Assembly: GCA_030683605.1 (NCBI GenBank)
Contig: JAUXPL010000016.1
Span: forward strand, 1 to 34,241
Source: Candidatus Altimarinota bacterium
Lineage (GTDB): Bacteria; Patescibacteriota; Gracilibacteria; BD1-5; UBA6164
Reading direction: 5' to 3'
DNA: 34,241 bases
Shown: piece after piece, positions 1 through 7,651 of the stretch
Layout: the number at the start of each line of letters is the position of its first letter
Numbering within the stretch: position 1 is the first letter of the stretch
Position numbers and translations under genes: made by a program
The notes under the pieces: model-generated
Told to the model about the DNA's origin: nothing
Databases searched by the model: none
The model's input: only the letters and a program-made list of their open reading frames with translations

Positions 1-1002
1 TAATCTATCAAAATCAGATTCATATAATTTATCTTGAATAATTCTATATTTTTCAAACTCACTTTCAGCAAAAGATTTAGCTATTTCAGAAGTTACTTTT
101 CAGTTTCATTCTAATATATCTCTTTCATTAAATTGTAAAAAAGTATCTAGCTTATTATTCCAATCTTGCATTGACATAGTGATTCATCTTTTTGCCTGAA
201 GTTCTGCATAATCTAAATACATAACTACAATTCTATTTAAAAAATCTAATTCATTTTCGTTTAAATAATTTTTTGCTACTATTACATCTGACTTAATTAT
301 TAATCAATCTGGACTATTTTTCCAATTAGTAAGTCATATATTATTTTTTTTATAACTTACCCTAGAATAAATTATTTCAGCTGCTGTTTTTCAAGTGATT
401 GCAAAATGAAGTTTATTTTGAACATTTGCAAAGAATTTTTTTGTTATATTAGAATTTGTATCATAATCTATACTACACAGTGAATATATATCTGTTATTT
501 TTTGATAAAATCTCCTTTCACTACTTCTAATATTTCTAATTCTCTCTAATTGTTCTTCAAAATAGTCTTTACCAAAATAAATAGTAGGATCTTTCAATCT
601 ATCATCATTCATGGCAAATCATTTTATAATATATTCCTTTAATATATTATTTGCCCATATTCTAAAATTGGTAGCTTGTTTTGAGTTTACTCTATATCAA
701 ATTGCTATAATCATATCAAGATTATAATATATAGTTTTATAATTCTTTCAATCATTGGCAGTTGTTTCCAAAATGGAAATAACTCAATTTTCTTGAAGTT
801 CTCATTCATTAAAAATATTTTTTATATGTTTTGAAATAGCAGGAGTATTAACTCAAAATAATTCTGCAATTTTCTTTTGAGGCAACCATAAATCTTCATC
901 AATTAATAGAACATCTACTTTTATTTTAGAATTATTTGTTTTATATATCAGAAATTCAGCTGTAGAATTTCTTATTTGTAAATCACTTTTTCAATCATTC
1001 AT
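1..1002 (-). CDS. RhuM-family protein, 3' end outside window
   Basis: RhuM-family (virulence RhuM, PF13310) protein, about 334 residues visible; the stop codon lies beyond the left edge. The N-terminal part has a winged-helix-like stretch (DLWLPQKKIAELFGVNTPAI, about residues 38-57), followed by the family's conserved blocks GYRVNSKQATNFRIWA, ERIRNIRSSERRFYQKI and FANVQNKLHFAITGKTAAEI, and then KNYLNENELDFLNRIVVMYLDYAE. Seven or more in-frame TGA codons fall at glycines of the family. The start ATG at 1002 is the first possible one and is preceded by a clear promoter. Proteins of this family lie in accessory islands and some are linked to toxin-like or phage-related functions, but the molecular activity is not established. 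It is divergent from the PemK gene at 1320 and shares an inverted-repeat control region with it. Family call is firm; function is unknown. Confidence 0.88.
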
Positions 1003-1028
1003 ATATTTAAATTAATATTATTTATTTT

Positions 1029-1080
1029 ATTATAACAATTATATAATATTTGCAAATCTTTTATATACTTATTATATACA
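1029..1080 (-). promoter_or_regulatory. RhuM promoter with upstream operator-like repeat (copy 1 of 3)
   Basis: On the minus strand a TTGCAA box (1055-1050) is followed after 15 bases by TATAAT (1034-1029). Immediately upstream lies TGTATATAATAAGTATATA (1080-1062). The same arrangement recurs at 2655-2706 and 3517-3569 before two other minus-strand genes, so it looks like a shared promoter and possible binding site. Seen in sequence; regulator unknown. Confidence 0.65.
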
Positions 1081-1242
1081 TTAATTTTATTGTAGAATAT
1101 AGGCCTAGGCTTTTAGGTTTTTACACAAGACAATCTACCAGCTTTCAGCCACCCCTTAATATGGGGAAATTTATTTATATATCACTTTTTGTAAATATAA
1201 TCCCCCTATATTTCCCCCTTTTAAAAGGAGGGAGGCTACATA
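1054..1242. repeat. Repeat A, copy 1 (direct repeat, about 189 bp)
   Basis: This block is repeated at 3543-3731 with about three mismatches and no gaps. It carries the operator-like sequence and -35 box of the minus-strand gene at one end and a GC-rich palindromic element (about 1138-1240, with CAGCCACCCC at one side and GGAGGGAGGCT at the other) at the other end. It lies directly upstream of the PemK gene here, and upstream of a PemK remnant in copy 2, so both are parts of a larger segmental duplication. No protein is evident in it. Confidence 0.85.
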
Positions 1243-1265
1243 ATATAAATAATATGTATTTTTTC

Positions 1266-1302
1266 TTTACAATCAATTCATTTTGTATATAATAAGTATA
1301 TA
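1266..1302 (+). promoter_or_regulatory. Promoter of PemK gene with inverted operator-like repeat
   Basis: TTTACA (1266-1271), 16-base spacer, TATAAT (1288-1293), 26 bases before the ATG. The -10 box is embedded in TGTATATAATAAGTATATA (1284-1302), the exact reverse complement of the 19 bases at 1062-1080 beside the RhuM promoter. The two divergent genes are therefore flanked by matching inverted sites, which suggests joint control by one regulator (inference). Confidence 0.65.
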
Positions 1303-1319
1303 CAATTAAATAATTCAAT

Positions 1320-1811
1320 ATGTACAAGACGAAATTAAACAGAATACTGAATCTAATAGAGAATATAAAAAATGATATTAATTTACCTATTATTTCAGAC
1401 TTTTTAGAATGGTTTTTTGAAAAAATAGATATTCATTTTAATAATAGTGAAAATAATTTAATAATAAATAAATGAGAAATTTACTATGCTAAATTATGAA
1501 GAAACATTTGAAAAGAGTTAAATAAAACAAGACCTTGTTTAGTTTATAGTACAAAAATATACAATAGATGAGATACAATATTAGTTATTCCACTAAAAAG
1601 TTATAAATGAAAAATTAATACAATATTAAATACTTTTATTAAATCATGAAATAATAATTTAACTCTAGATTCTATTAGTGATTTGTGTGCATTAAAGCAA
1701 ATATCAAAAAAAAGATTACTTAATAAAATATGAAATTTAAGTGAAAATGACTTGATAAAAATTGATAGAAAAATTGTAAATATATTATGAATTATAAAAG
1801 AGAAGATTTAA
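1320..1811 (+). CDS. PemK/MazF-family toxin-like protein
   Basis: 163-residue protein of the PemK/MazF (CcdB-fold endoribonuclease) family. The core motif GEIYYAKLGRNIGKELNKTR is at about residues 51-70, followed by PCLVYSTKIYNRGDTILVIP, matching the family's GDIxxxxxGxNxGxExxKxRPxxVxS pattern. A 50-residue helical N-terminal extension precedes the core, and the C-terminus contains the conserved DLCALKQISKKRL helix. MazF enzymes cleave mRNA; the Arg and Thr/Ser positions expected in the active site are present. Glycines in the core motif are TGA. No antitoxin gene is recognisable directly upstream, where a repeat and promoter lie; the divergent RhuM gene is the closest neighbour. A degraded second copy of the C-terminal part lies at 3771-3907. 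The stop codon sits inside a terminator hairpin. Confidence 0.85.
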
Positions 1812-1827
1812 TTAAATCTTCTCTTTT
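1796..1827 (+). terminator. Intrinsic terminator overlapping the PemK stop codon
   Basis: A 32-base perfect palindrome: AAAAGAGAAGATTTAA followed by its exact complement, ending in TTTT. It overlaps the last codons and the TAA of the preceding gene. Confidence 0.85.
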
Positions 1828-1863
1828 ATTAGTGCTCTATTACTTATTAGTAATAGTCCAAAT

Positions 1864-2110
1864 GAGTCTCATTTGACTCCAGTAAATACATTATATCAAA
1901 TAATTGAGAAATTACAAAACTTTTTCTCTCATTTCCTTTTCACTTTTCATAAAAAATGATTATAATTTATTTATAAATTATAATCATTTTTTGTAAATAT
2001 ATGATAAAAAGAGTTAAATCGTTTTTATCCCTAAACAAGACGGATAAGCAGACTATTATGAAGAATACTTTTTGGGTGTTATTGGTAGAAGTAAATTATT
2101 TAAAATAATT
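1864..2110 (+). repeat. Repeat B, copy 1 (longest copy)
   Basis: First of three copies of a sequence also at 3962-4171 and 4735-4930. It starts at GAGTCTCATTTGACTCC, contains a 34-base near-perfect palindrome (1955-1988) with TATAAT boxes on each arm, and then the 5' end of a coding sequence beginning at the ATG at 2001. Copies 1 and 3 share the 3' part through TTATTTAAAATAATT; copies 1 and 2 share the longer 5' part. The mosaic shared ends indicate repeated duplication followed by decay. Confidence 0.85.
2001..2108 (+). pseudogene. 5' fragment of a flippase-like membrane protein gene
   Basis: A 35-codon reading frame starting MIKRVKSFLSLNKTDKQTIM and continuing KNTFWVLLVE, then quickly a stop. 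The phrase KNTFWxLxxE resembles the extreme N-terminus of Wzx-type polysaccharide/O-antigen flippases, which run KNTFWLLFGEI before the first membrane helices. The body of such a gene is absent here. In the two other copies of repeat B the same frame carries early stops (TAA after nine codons in copy 2, TAG after ten in copy 3). I read this as a relic of a gene start that was duplicated together with its promoter. It could instead be an expressed leader peptide; the nonsense codons in the other copies argue against that. Confidence 0.5.
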
Positions 2111-2115
2111 ATTTT

Positions 2116-2385
2116 CTATCAGTACAGTTGACTGTGACTTCATATATCTAATAAATGTATGATTTTATTTTGATTATCTATATCAAAAATAATTCTAAAG
2201 TCTCATGTTAAATTTATAGAATAATATTTATTATATTTTCAATTTAAAATATGTACATTATATTTCTTTTCAAATGGTGGTCACTTTTCAATTCTTTCTA
2301 AAATTGGAAAAAATTTTTGAAATATTTTATCATCTATTTTTAATAACTTTTTTCTAAAAATTTTAGTTTCTTTTAAAATATACAT
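2116..2385 (-). CDS. RelE/YafQ-type mRNA interferase-like toxin
   Basis: 89-residue RelE/ParE-superfamily protein. The C-terminal half has the family's fold signature: YNVHILNGKYNKYYSINLTG (strand-rich core), DFRIIFDIDNQNKIIHLLDI, and the ending GSHSQLYG, very close to the D-I-G-T-H-S-x-L-Y tail typical of YafQ/YoeB-like toxins whose His takes part in mRNA cleavage. All glycines are TGA. It starts three bases after the stop of the 72-residue gene upstream, the usual antitoxin-toxin order. Confident in family; target specificity is not predictable from sequence. Confidence 0.88.
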
Positions 2386-2388
2386 AAA

Positions 2389-2607
2389 CTATTTTCTTAA
2401 ATTCATATAATATTTTTTCATTTCTTCAATGCTTGAAAAAGAATCCTCACAAATATCTAGTTTTCAATTTTTGTACCATTTTTCTTCTATTTCAGAGTTT
2501 ATATTTGGATATCAAAAAGTCTCATAAATAAAAACTTTTAGCTCGTTTATATTAATAAAATTAGTTTTTTGTAATTTTACATTATCTTTTAATGTTATTG
2601 TAGTCAT
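2389..2607 (-). CDS. Putative antitoxin of the RelE/YafQ-type pair
   Basis: 72-residue protein MTTITLKDNVKLQKTNFINI... with no family I can name. Its position directly upstream of, and nearly touching, the RelE-like toxin gene, its size, and the dedicated promoter make it the likely antitoxin. The N-terminal 25 residues look like a short strand followed by a helix, as in small ribbon-helix-helix or AbrB/Phd-like antitoxins; the acidic C-terminal part (NSEIEEKWYKNGKLDICEDS) would be the toxin-binding tail. Start ATG at 2607 is the only one giving this frame. Role is inferred from context. Confidence 0.7.
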
Positions 2608-2654
2608 TTTTTAAAAAATTAAATTTTAAAATCATTATTAATATTATATTTTTT

Positions 2655-2706
2655 ATTATATATATTTATATTTTAATTGCAAATCTTTTATATACTTATT
2701 ATATAC
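2655..2706 (-). promoter_or_regulatory. Promoter of RelE-type pair (copy 2 of shared promoter)
   Basis: Minus strand: TTGCAA (2682-2677), 16-base spacer, TATAAT (2660-2655), with GTATATAATAAGTATATA (2706-2689) just upstream of the -35 box. The 25 bases from the operator to the -35 match those in front of the RhuM gene, while the DNA around them is not repeat A, so the promoter block itself is the conserved unit. Confidence 0.65.
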
Positions 2707-2789
2707 TTATGTTAAATCATAAAACTTTTTAGTTTATTTTTATATTTAATTTTACAAAAAATGTGTATAATAAATGGAAATAGTGGGCT

Positions 2790-2845
2790 TTGGTTAGAAC
2801 CCCCTCCCCCTTTGGGGACTCCCCTTGGTAAGGGAAGAAAGATTG
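2790..2845. repeat. GC-rich palindromic element (intergenic)
   Basis: A short GC-rich stretch, GAACCCCCTCCCCCTTTGGG followed by GACTCCCCTTGGTAAGGGAAG, against an AT-rich background. It is related in sequence to the elements at 11237-11384 and 34140-34234 (blocks CCCC-T-GGGGACT and AAGGGAAGAAA). The rest of the 2620-2895 interval holds only the promoter described above and AT-rich DNA. Confidence 0.6.
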
Positions 2846-2895
2846 ATAAATATATAATAAACAATAATGAAAGAAAAAATAGAGAAATTATAAAA

Positions 2896-3474
2896 TTAAT
2901 TTAATAATTCTAATTCTCTTTCTATTTCCTCTAAAGTAGGAAGTAATCATTTTAAATCTTCATTATTGTTCAAATCTGGTAAAGTATCTTTAAAATTATT
3001 TTGTTTCAAAATCCACTTTTCAAAGACTTGAAAATCTAATTGTTTTTCTAAATCTCTTTTACTCCAATTTTCTTTTATAGACATTTTTATATAAAACTCT
3101 TTTCTTAAATCATCTTTTCAATCTCAAAAACTTGTTTTATCTAATATAAAAATATGATGACTCCATGATATTTGTGCAACCAGTGGTTGCATTTTTAAAT
3201 TATCATTATAAGTAAGAAAAAATTTTTTCATATATAAGAGATTTCTTTTAGAAAATCCTCTTCAAAAATCTTGTTCTAAATCTATACTTAGATTTGTAAC
3301 TATATTATCTCACCATTTTGATTTTTCTTGTTTTTCAACGATAGATTTTCATATATTCCAATAAAGATTTATAAGTTCCTTGTTTACTGATTTCAAAGCA
3401 TTATTTCTAGCTTTTAAAATCTCATGTTTTATTTCTATAAAAAAATTCTTATATTCATCATTTGATAATATCAT
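2896..3474 (-). CDS. YhcG-like DUF1016 N-terminal domain protein
   Basis: 192-residue protein matching the N-terminal domain (PF17761) of YhcG/DUF1016 proteins: ARNNALKSVNKELINLYWNI, GKSIVEKQEKSKWGDNIV, DFGRGFSKRNLLYMKKFF, then QPLVAQISWSHHIFILD and EFYIKMSIKENWSKRDLEKQ. Complete YhcG proteins are about 330-370 residues with a C-terminal PD-(D/E)XK nuclease-like domain; here the protein stops after the N-terminal domain and a short acidic tail ending ELELLN. There is no nuclease remnant downstream, so it is either a natural stand-alone domain or a long-established truncation. The GC-rich element at 2790-2845 lies just past the stop. It is the third gene driven by the shared TTGCAA-type promoter. 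Confidence 0.82.
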
Positions 3475-3516
3475 TATCGGTATTTCTTAACAAAGTAAAA
3501 TATTAATATTAGTCAT

Positions 3517-3569
3517 ATTATATTAATAAATGTATTTATTGTAAATCTTTTATATACTTATTATATACA
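3517..3569 (-). promoter_or_regulatory. Promoter of YhcG-like gene (copy 3 of shared promoter)
   Basis: Minus strand: TTACAA (3544-3539, one base different from the other copies), 16-base spacer, TATAAT (3522-3517), with TGTATATAATAAGTATATA at 3569-3551 upstream. It overlaps the start of repeat A copy 2. Confidence 0.6.
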
Positions 3570-3731
3570 TTAATTTTATTGTAGAATATAGGCCTAGACT
3601 TTTAGGTTTTTACACAAGACAATCTACCAGCTTTCAGCCACCCCTTAATATGGGGAAATTTATTTATATATCACTTTTTGTAAATATAATCCCACCATAT
3701 TTCCCCCTTTTAAAAGGAGGGAGGCTACATA
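3543..3731. repeat. Repeat A, copy 2
   Basis: Nearly identical to 1054-1242 (about three substitutions, for example CCTAGACTT against CCTAGGCTT). It includes the same GC-rich palindromic element at its right end (about 3627-3729). It is followed by the PemK remnant and repeat B copy 2, in the same order as copy 1. Confidence 0.85.
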
Positions 3732-3770
3732 AAATATTTTTATAAATAAAAATAATGTTACTTGATTACA

Positions 3771-3907
3771 TAAAGATTCTATAATTGATTTAATGTCATT
3801 GAGGCAAATATCAAAAAAGAGAATATGAAAATTAATTTGAAAACTGGATAAACAATTATTAATTAAGATTGATAATAAGTTAATTAAAATTTTGAATATA
3901 AAAAAAA
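3771..3907 (+). pseudogene. Remnant of PemK/MazF gene (C-terminal part only)
   Basis: Reading GATTCTATAATTGATTTAAT onward gives DSIIDLMSLRQISKKRIGKL and then LLIKIDNKLIKILNIKKIEK, clearly parallel to the C-terminus of the intact PemK-like protein at 1320-1811 (DSISDLCALKQISKKRLLNK, NDLIKIDRKIVNILGIIKEK). The catalytic N-terminal core is missing: the 40 bases between repeat A and this fragment do not encode it. It sits at the same relative place between repeat A and repeat B as the intact gene, so it is the decayed partner of a segmental duplication. Confidence 0.75.
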
Positions 3908-3933
3908 TAGAGAAAGTACTTTCTCTATTTTTT
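3902..3933 (+). terminator. Intrinsic terminator after the PemK remnant
   Basis: Perfect 32-base palindrome AAAAAATAGAGAAAGT plus its complement, ending in a run of T. Same position as the terminator of the intact copy, though the stem sequence differs. Confidence 0.8.
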
Positions 3934-3961
3934 AGTTCCACCTTTAAATTAAAGGTCATAC

Positions 3962-4171
3962 GAGTCTAATTTGACTCCAGTAAATACATTATATCAAATA
4001 ATTGAGAAATTACAAAACTTTTTCTCTCATTTGCTTTTCACTTTTCATGAAAAATGATTATAATTTATTTATAAATTATAATCATTTTTTGTAAATATAT
4101 GATAAAAAGAGATAAATCGTTTCTATAATAAGCAAGACGGATAAGCAGACTATGGCGAAGAATACTTTTTG
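3962..4171 (+). repeat. Repeat B, copy 2
   Basis: Matches copy 1 from GAGTCT to GAAGAATACTTTTTG with scattered substitutions. The 34-base palindrome is at 4053-4086. The flippase-like start ATGATAAAAAGAGATAAATC is followed by a stop after nine codons, so this copy cannot encode the same peptide. Confidence 0.82.
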
Positions 4172-4201
4172 AATATCAATATATATATTGTATATAACTA
4201 T

Positions 4202-4229
4202 TTGCAATATATTTTTTATTTATTATAAT
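4202..4229 (+). promoter_or_regulatory. Promoter of small two-gene unit
   Basis: TTGCAA (4202-4207), 16-base spacer, TATAAT (4224-4229), 28 bases before the ATG at 4258. Same box sequences as the minus-strand shared promoter but without the operator-like repeat. Confidence 0.65.
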
Positions 4230-4257
4230 TTGTACATTAGTAATTAATACTGAAAAT

Positions 4258-4407
4258 ATGTGAAAAAATATAAATTGAAAAATTTATTATGATTCTGATT
4301 CTTTATCTAATAAATTAGATAAGGTTATTGAAAATGAATGAAATATTTTAAAACAAAATTTAATAAAGAAAAGATATAATAATTCTTCACTAGTTACTCA
4401 TGTATAA
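4258..4407 (+). CDS. Small protein, possible antitoxin
   Basis: 49-residue protein starting MGKNINGKIYYDSDSLSNKL, then DKVIENEGNILKQNLIKKRY and ending SLVTHV. Glycines are TGA. I do not recognise a family. It has its own promoter and its stop overlaps the start of the next gene by eight bases (ATGTATAA), the tight coupling typical of antitoxin-toxin pairs. The sequence shows a basic C-terminal half and an acidic middle. Antitoxin role is inference from size, order and the surrounding toxin-rich island. Confidence 0.6.
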
Positions 4408-4723
4408 AGTTTTTTATGAAGAATGAGTAATGGATTATTTATCTTTATATTTCAAAATATATAGACAATATTTTGAGGAACTTTATGAAGATAGTTGAAT
4501 TTGGTCAGAAGATATTATTGTAAATTCATATATTCAAGAATCTAAACAAAGAAAAAAAGAGATAATTGAATTGATTAAAAAAATATTATCACAAAAAATA
4601 GTATATTGAAAAACATATAATAATACAGTAGTATTAAAATGGAAAACTAAATATATATTTATAGACTTTAAAGAAAATATTACAATAAAAGAAAGATATG
4701 TGATAAAAATAGAAATAAGATAA
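4400..4723 (+). CDS. Unrecognised 107-residue protein, possible toxin
   Basis: 107 residues: MYKVFYEEGVMDYLSLYFKI, YRQYFEELYEDSGIWSEDII, a Lys/Glu-rich helix (QESKQRKKEIIELIKKILSQ), then a strand-rich end (YNNTVVLKWKTKYIFIDFKE, NITIKERYVIKIEIR). A helix pair followed by several beta strands resembles the general RelE/ParE layout, but I see no diagnostic active-site motif, so I only call it a candidate toxin. It is translationally coupled to the 49-residue gene before it. Repeat B copy 3 begins just after the stop. Confidence 0.6.
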
Positions 4724-4734
4724 AATTTTATATA

Positions 4735-4930
4735 TCTCTTTTTCTCTCATTTCCTTTTCACTTTTCATGAAAAATGATTATAATTTATTTATAAATTATA
4801 ATCATTTTTTGTAAATATATGATAAAAAGAGTTAAATCATTTCTATCCTAGAACAATCGTTATAAGCATACTATTATGAAGAATACTATTTGGGTGTTAT
4901 TGGTAGAAGTAAATTATTTAAAATAATTAA
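4735..4930 (+). repeat. Repeat B, copy 3
   Basis: Shares with copy 1 the stretch from CTCTTTTTCTCTCATTTCC to TTATTTAAAATAATT, including the palindrome (4773-4806) and the flippase-like start, but not the first 60 bases. A TAG stops the frame after ten codons. It lies between the possible toxin gene and the DUF3800 gene. The remaining bases to 5060 are AT-rich with a weak TATAAT box near 4997. Confidence 0.82.
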
Positions 4931-5060
4931 AATAAATAAATCAGAATACAACAATTTCAAAATAATTTTTAATGTTTACTTTTTAAATAAATACCTATAA
5001 TAAAGCAATAAATGAGAGAATTAGTAATAATAAGTATACTAAATAATAACAAATTTTAAT

Positions 5061-5669
5061 ATGATAATATATTTAGATGAATCTAAAAGACTTTCAAAAT
5101 GAGAAATTGTTTTTTGATGATTTATAACAAAACATAGTGTATCTTATATAAATAAATATATAGAAAATAAAAAAGTAAAATACTGATTTAAAGATTATTC
5201 TAAAGAATTAAAAAGTATTAAAAGTTCTTGAAAATTATTTTATGACAGAATGATAAAAGATTGAAATTTTGATATAATATCAAATAATATAATTTGAGTA
5301 AGCATAAATTGATATTATACTGATAATAAAGATAAATATATTGAAATTTTATCTATATTAATTTGAAAATTTTATCAATGATTAAAAAATTATAATAAAG
5401 ATATTACAATAATATCTGATATACTAGCTTTTGGAAAAGATAATTGAAAAGTAGAAAAAGAAATAATGAATATAATAAATAAGAGATATACTTTATACAA
5501 ATGATATAAATTTAAATTTGTAAACTCAAAAAGTTATGCTTGAATACAGATAGCAGATTTAATAGCTTATGAATTAAGACAAGTTAATATGAATAAATCT
5601 AAAAAATTTGATGATTTTATACTTGAAAATACATTTAATATTGATTTATCAGAGATAATTCAAATTTAA
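5061..5669 (+). CDS. DUF3800 domain protein
   Basis: 202-residue protein with both hallmarks of the DUF3800 family (PF12686, RNase H-like fold): MIIYLDES at the N-terminus, with the acidic pair D6/E7, and GIQIADLIAYEL near the C-terminus, where the Asp belongs to the proposed active site. A third acidic position lies in TIISDILAFGKDN, in the middle. Most of its glycines are TGA (for example FGGFIT). The family is common in mobile and defence-associated regions and is presumed to act on nucleic acid, but the substrate is unknown. It stands alone between repeat B copy 3 and the IS66 element. Confidence 0.85.
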
Positions 5670-5799
5670 ACAAAAAAAAATTTAGTCACTCTATATTTCA
5701 ATGGATATGACCGTATTGTCTGAATACCCTCCATATAGATTTCTAAACTTTCTTATACATATATTATCATTTTATTTTGATTTGTCAAAAAAATTGATA
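5670..5799. other. Intergenic stretch before the insertion sequence
   Basis: 130 bases with no gene that I can support. It contains ordinary AT-rich sequence and a slightly more GC-balanced run (GGATATGACCGTATTGTCTG). The base immediately left of 5800 is the insertion boundary of the IS66 element. Confidence 0.5.
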
Positions 5800-5930
5800 G
5801 TAATCGCTCACACTAATAAAAGAAAATAAAATTTTGGCTTGACAGAATATTGTTAAAAATAAAAAGTATTGTTTAAATAAAGCCAAATAAACGATAATAA
5901 TGAATAGGATTTAACTTTCAAAAATACATT

Positions 5931-5967
5931 AAAAGAGTACTAAAAACATTAGTTTTTTAGTACTCTT
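5931..5967 (+). terminator. Terminator inside the IS, upstream of the transposase
   Basis: Stem AAAAGAGTACTAAAAA / TTTTTTAGTACTCTTTT with a six-base loop and a T-rich tail. Placed between the left inverted repeat and the transposase ATG, it would stop transcription entering from outside, a known protective feature of insertion sequences. A TTGACA box lies just left of it, near 5839. Confidence 0.75.
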
Positions 5968-6112
5968 TTTCTTTTTTAAAGTATATTCTTAATATTTGAA
6001 AATATCATATTGTATAATATAGTTATGGCTATTTTTAGCTATTTACATATATTATTTTTCAATATAATAATATATAAGAAATACTTAATTTTAGCTAAAA
6101 TATAATAAAAAA

Positions 6113-7651
6113 ATGTCTGAAATTTCAAAATTAAATCAAAGAATAAGAAATCTAGAAGTAACATATAATAATCAAAAAAATAGAGCACTAAAATTTGAAA
6201 AATTATATAAAGAAGAAAAACAATCTAATCTAGAAAAAAATGAAATAATAAAAAAATTAAAACAAGAAGTAGAAACTAATAAACATACAATCGAAGAATA
6301 TCAAAGAATGATTTTTCATAAAAAATCTAAAATTTTAGATAATAATACTGAACACAAAAGTATTTTTAATGAGGCAAAAAATATTAAAAGAACTAATGAA
6401 TCATATAAAAAAGCTATTCCAAAAAAAGAAGAAATAAGTCTTAGTTTTGAATATAATATTTCAAAATGTCCTGATTGTTGAAATATATTAACTAATAAAA
6501 AACAATATAAAAAATATATTGAAGATATTGATTCTTCTTTTGCTAGCCAGAAAGCAAACAAAACTATTATTGAAGAAATAATAGAGTCTTGATATTGTAA
6601 TAAATGTATGAAATATAAAAGTACTCAAAGTATTCCTAAATCACCAATAATATTTGGTGAAAATATCCGTATGTTTATAAATTTTCAATCAACAATACTT
6701 AGAATAAGTTATTCTATGATTCAAAATTTCTTTAAAATAGTACATTCTATAGAAATATCAGAAGGTGAAATTAGAAATATTCTTGCAAAAGAAGCTGAAA
6801 TAATTAGACCTGAATATGAAAGAATTCGTAAAGTAATAACATCTCAAAAATGAGTTCATTTTGATGAAACATGATGGTTAGTACAACAAGAAGAAGATTG
6901 AAACTATGCTTGGTGTATGACATGAACAGAAACGGAGGATGTTCTTTATGATATATGAATTAGTAGATGATGATGAGCAGTAAAAATGTTAGCTCAAAAT
7001 ATAAAAGAGAATGAAGATGATAGAAAAGATAGAAAAACAGAAGAAAAAATAGTAGAATTTGTTTGAATTTCTGACTGATATTGATGATATACTAATAAGT
7101 TTGAAAATCATCAATTATGTTGGGCTCATCCAGATAGAAAACTTAGAGAGTTAAGTGAATCTAAAAGTTTGGATAAAGAAAAACTTGAAAGATGTAAAAT
7201 AACTAGTAATGAATTTTCAAAACTTTACAAAGCAGTAAGAGATGAAATTAAAAAAGAGGATTTATTAGTTAAAAATAATAATCCTTCACCTGATGAACAA
7301 AGAATGGAGTTAAAAAATAGATTGATGAAAAAGTTTGAAAAGATAGTTACTATTAATAAAAATGACCCTAAAAAACTTGTAACCTACAAGAATACTTTAT
7401 CAAAATATAGAGAAAAATATTTTGTATGTATTTTGATGACTTGAATTCCTAGTGATAATAATAAAGCTGAAAGGAATTTAAGACATTTAGTTTTAAAAAG
7501 AAAGTTATGTAATTGATCTATAACTAAAAAATCTGCTAGTTATATGAGTATTAATTATTCTGTTTTACTTTCTCTTTATTGGAAAAATCCTGCTCAATTT
7601 TTTAGTAGATACAAATTAATTCGTGATCAATTTTTAAAAAATAGAAACTAA
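6113..7651 (+). CDS. tnpC: IS66-family transposase (TnpC)
   Basis: 512-residue DDE transposase. An N-terminal coiled coil (residues about 1-75) precedes a zinc-finger-like region with CPDCGNIL and GYCNKC, then the catalytic domain: HFDETGW (D251), SDGYGGYTN (D321) followed by LCWAHPDRKLREL, and PSDNNKAERNLRHL (E453) followed by KRKLCNGS, the IS66 signature order. It ends with a helical C-terminal part. Length matches stand-alone IS66 TnpC proteins (about 500). TGA-encoded glycines occur in conserved motifs, including the glycine after ET in the first motif. With both inverted repeats intact and no TAA/TAG interruption, the gene may still be active. Confidence 0.95.

Noticed and set aside
1050-1292. 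80-codon frame over repeat A
   Set aside because: It covers a promoter and a palindromic element present twice in the window, its peptide resembles no protein, and the second copy does not keep the same frame.
5012-5059. 15-codon frame (MRELVIISILNNNKF) just before the DUF3800 gene
   Set aside because: It could be a leader peptide, but it is too short and lacks any supporting signal in this AT-rich sequence.
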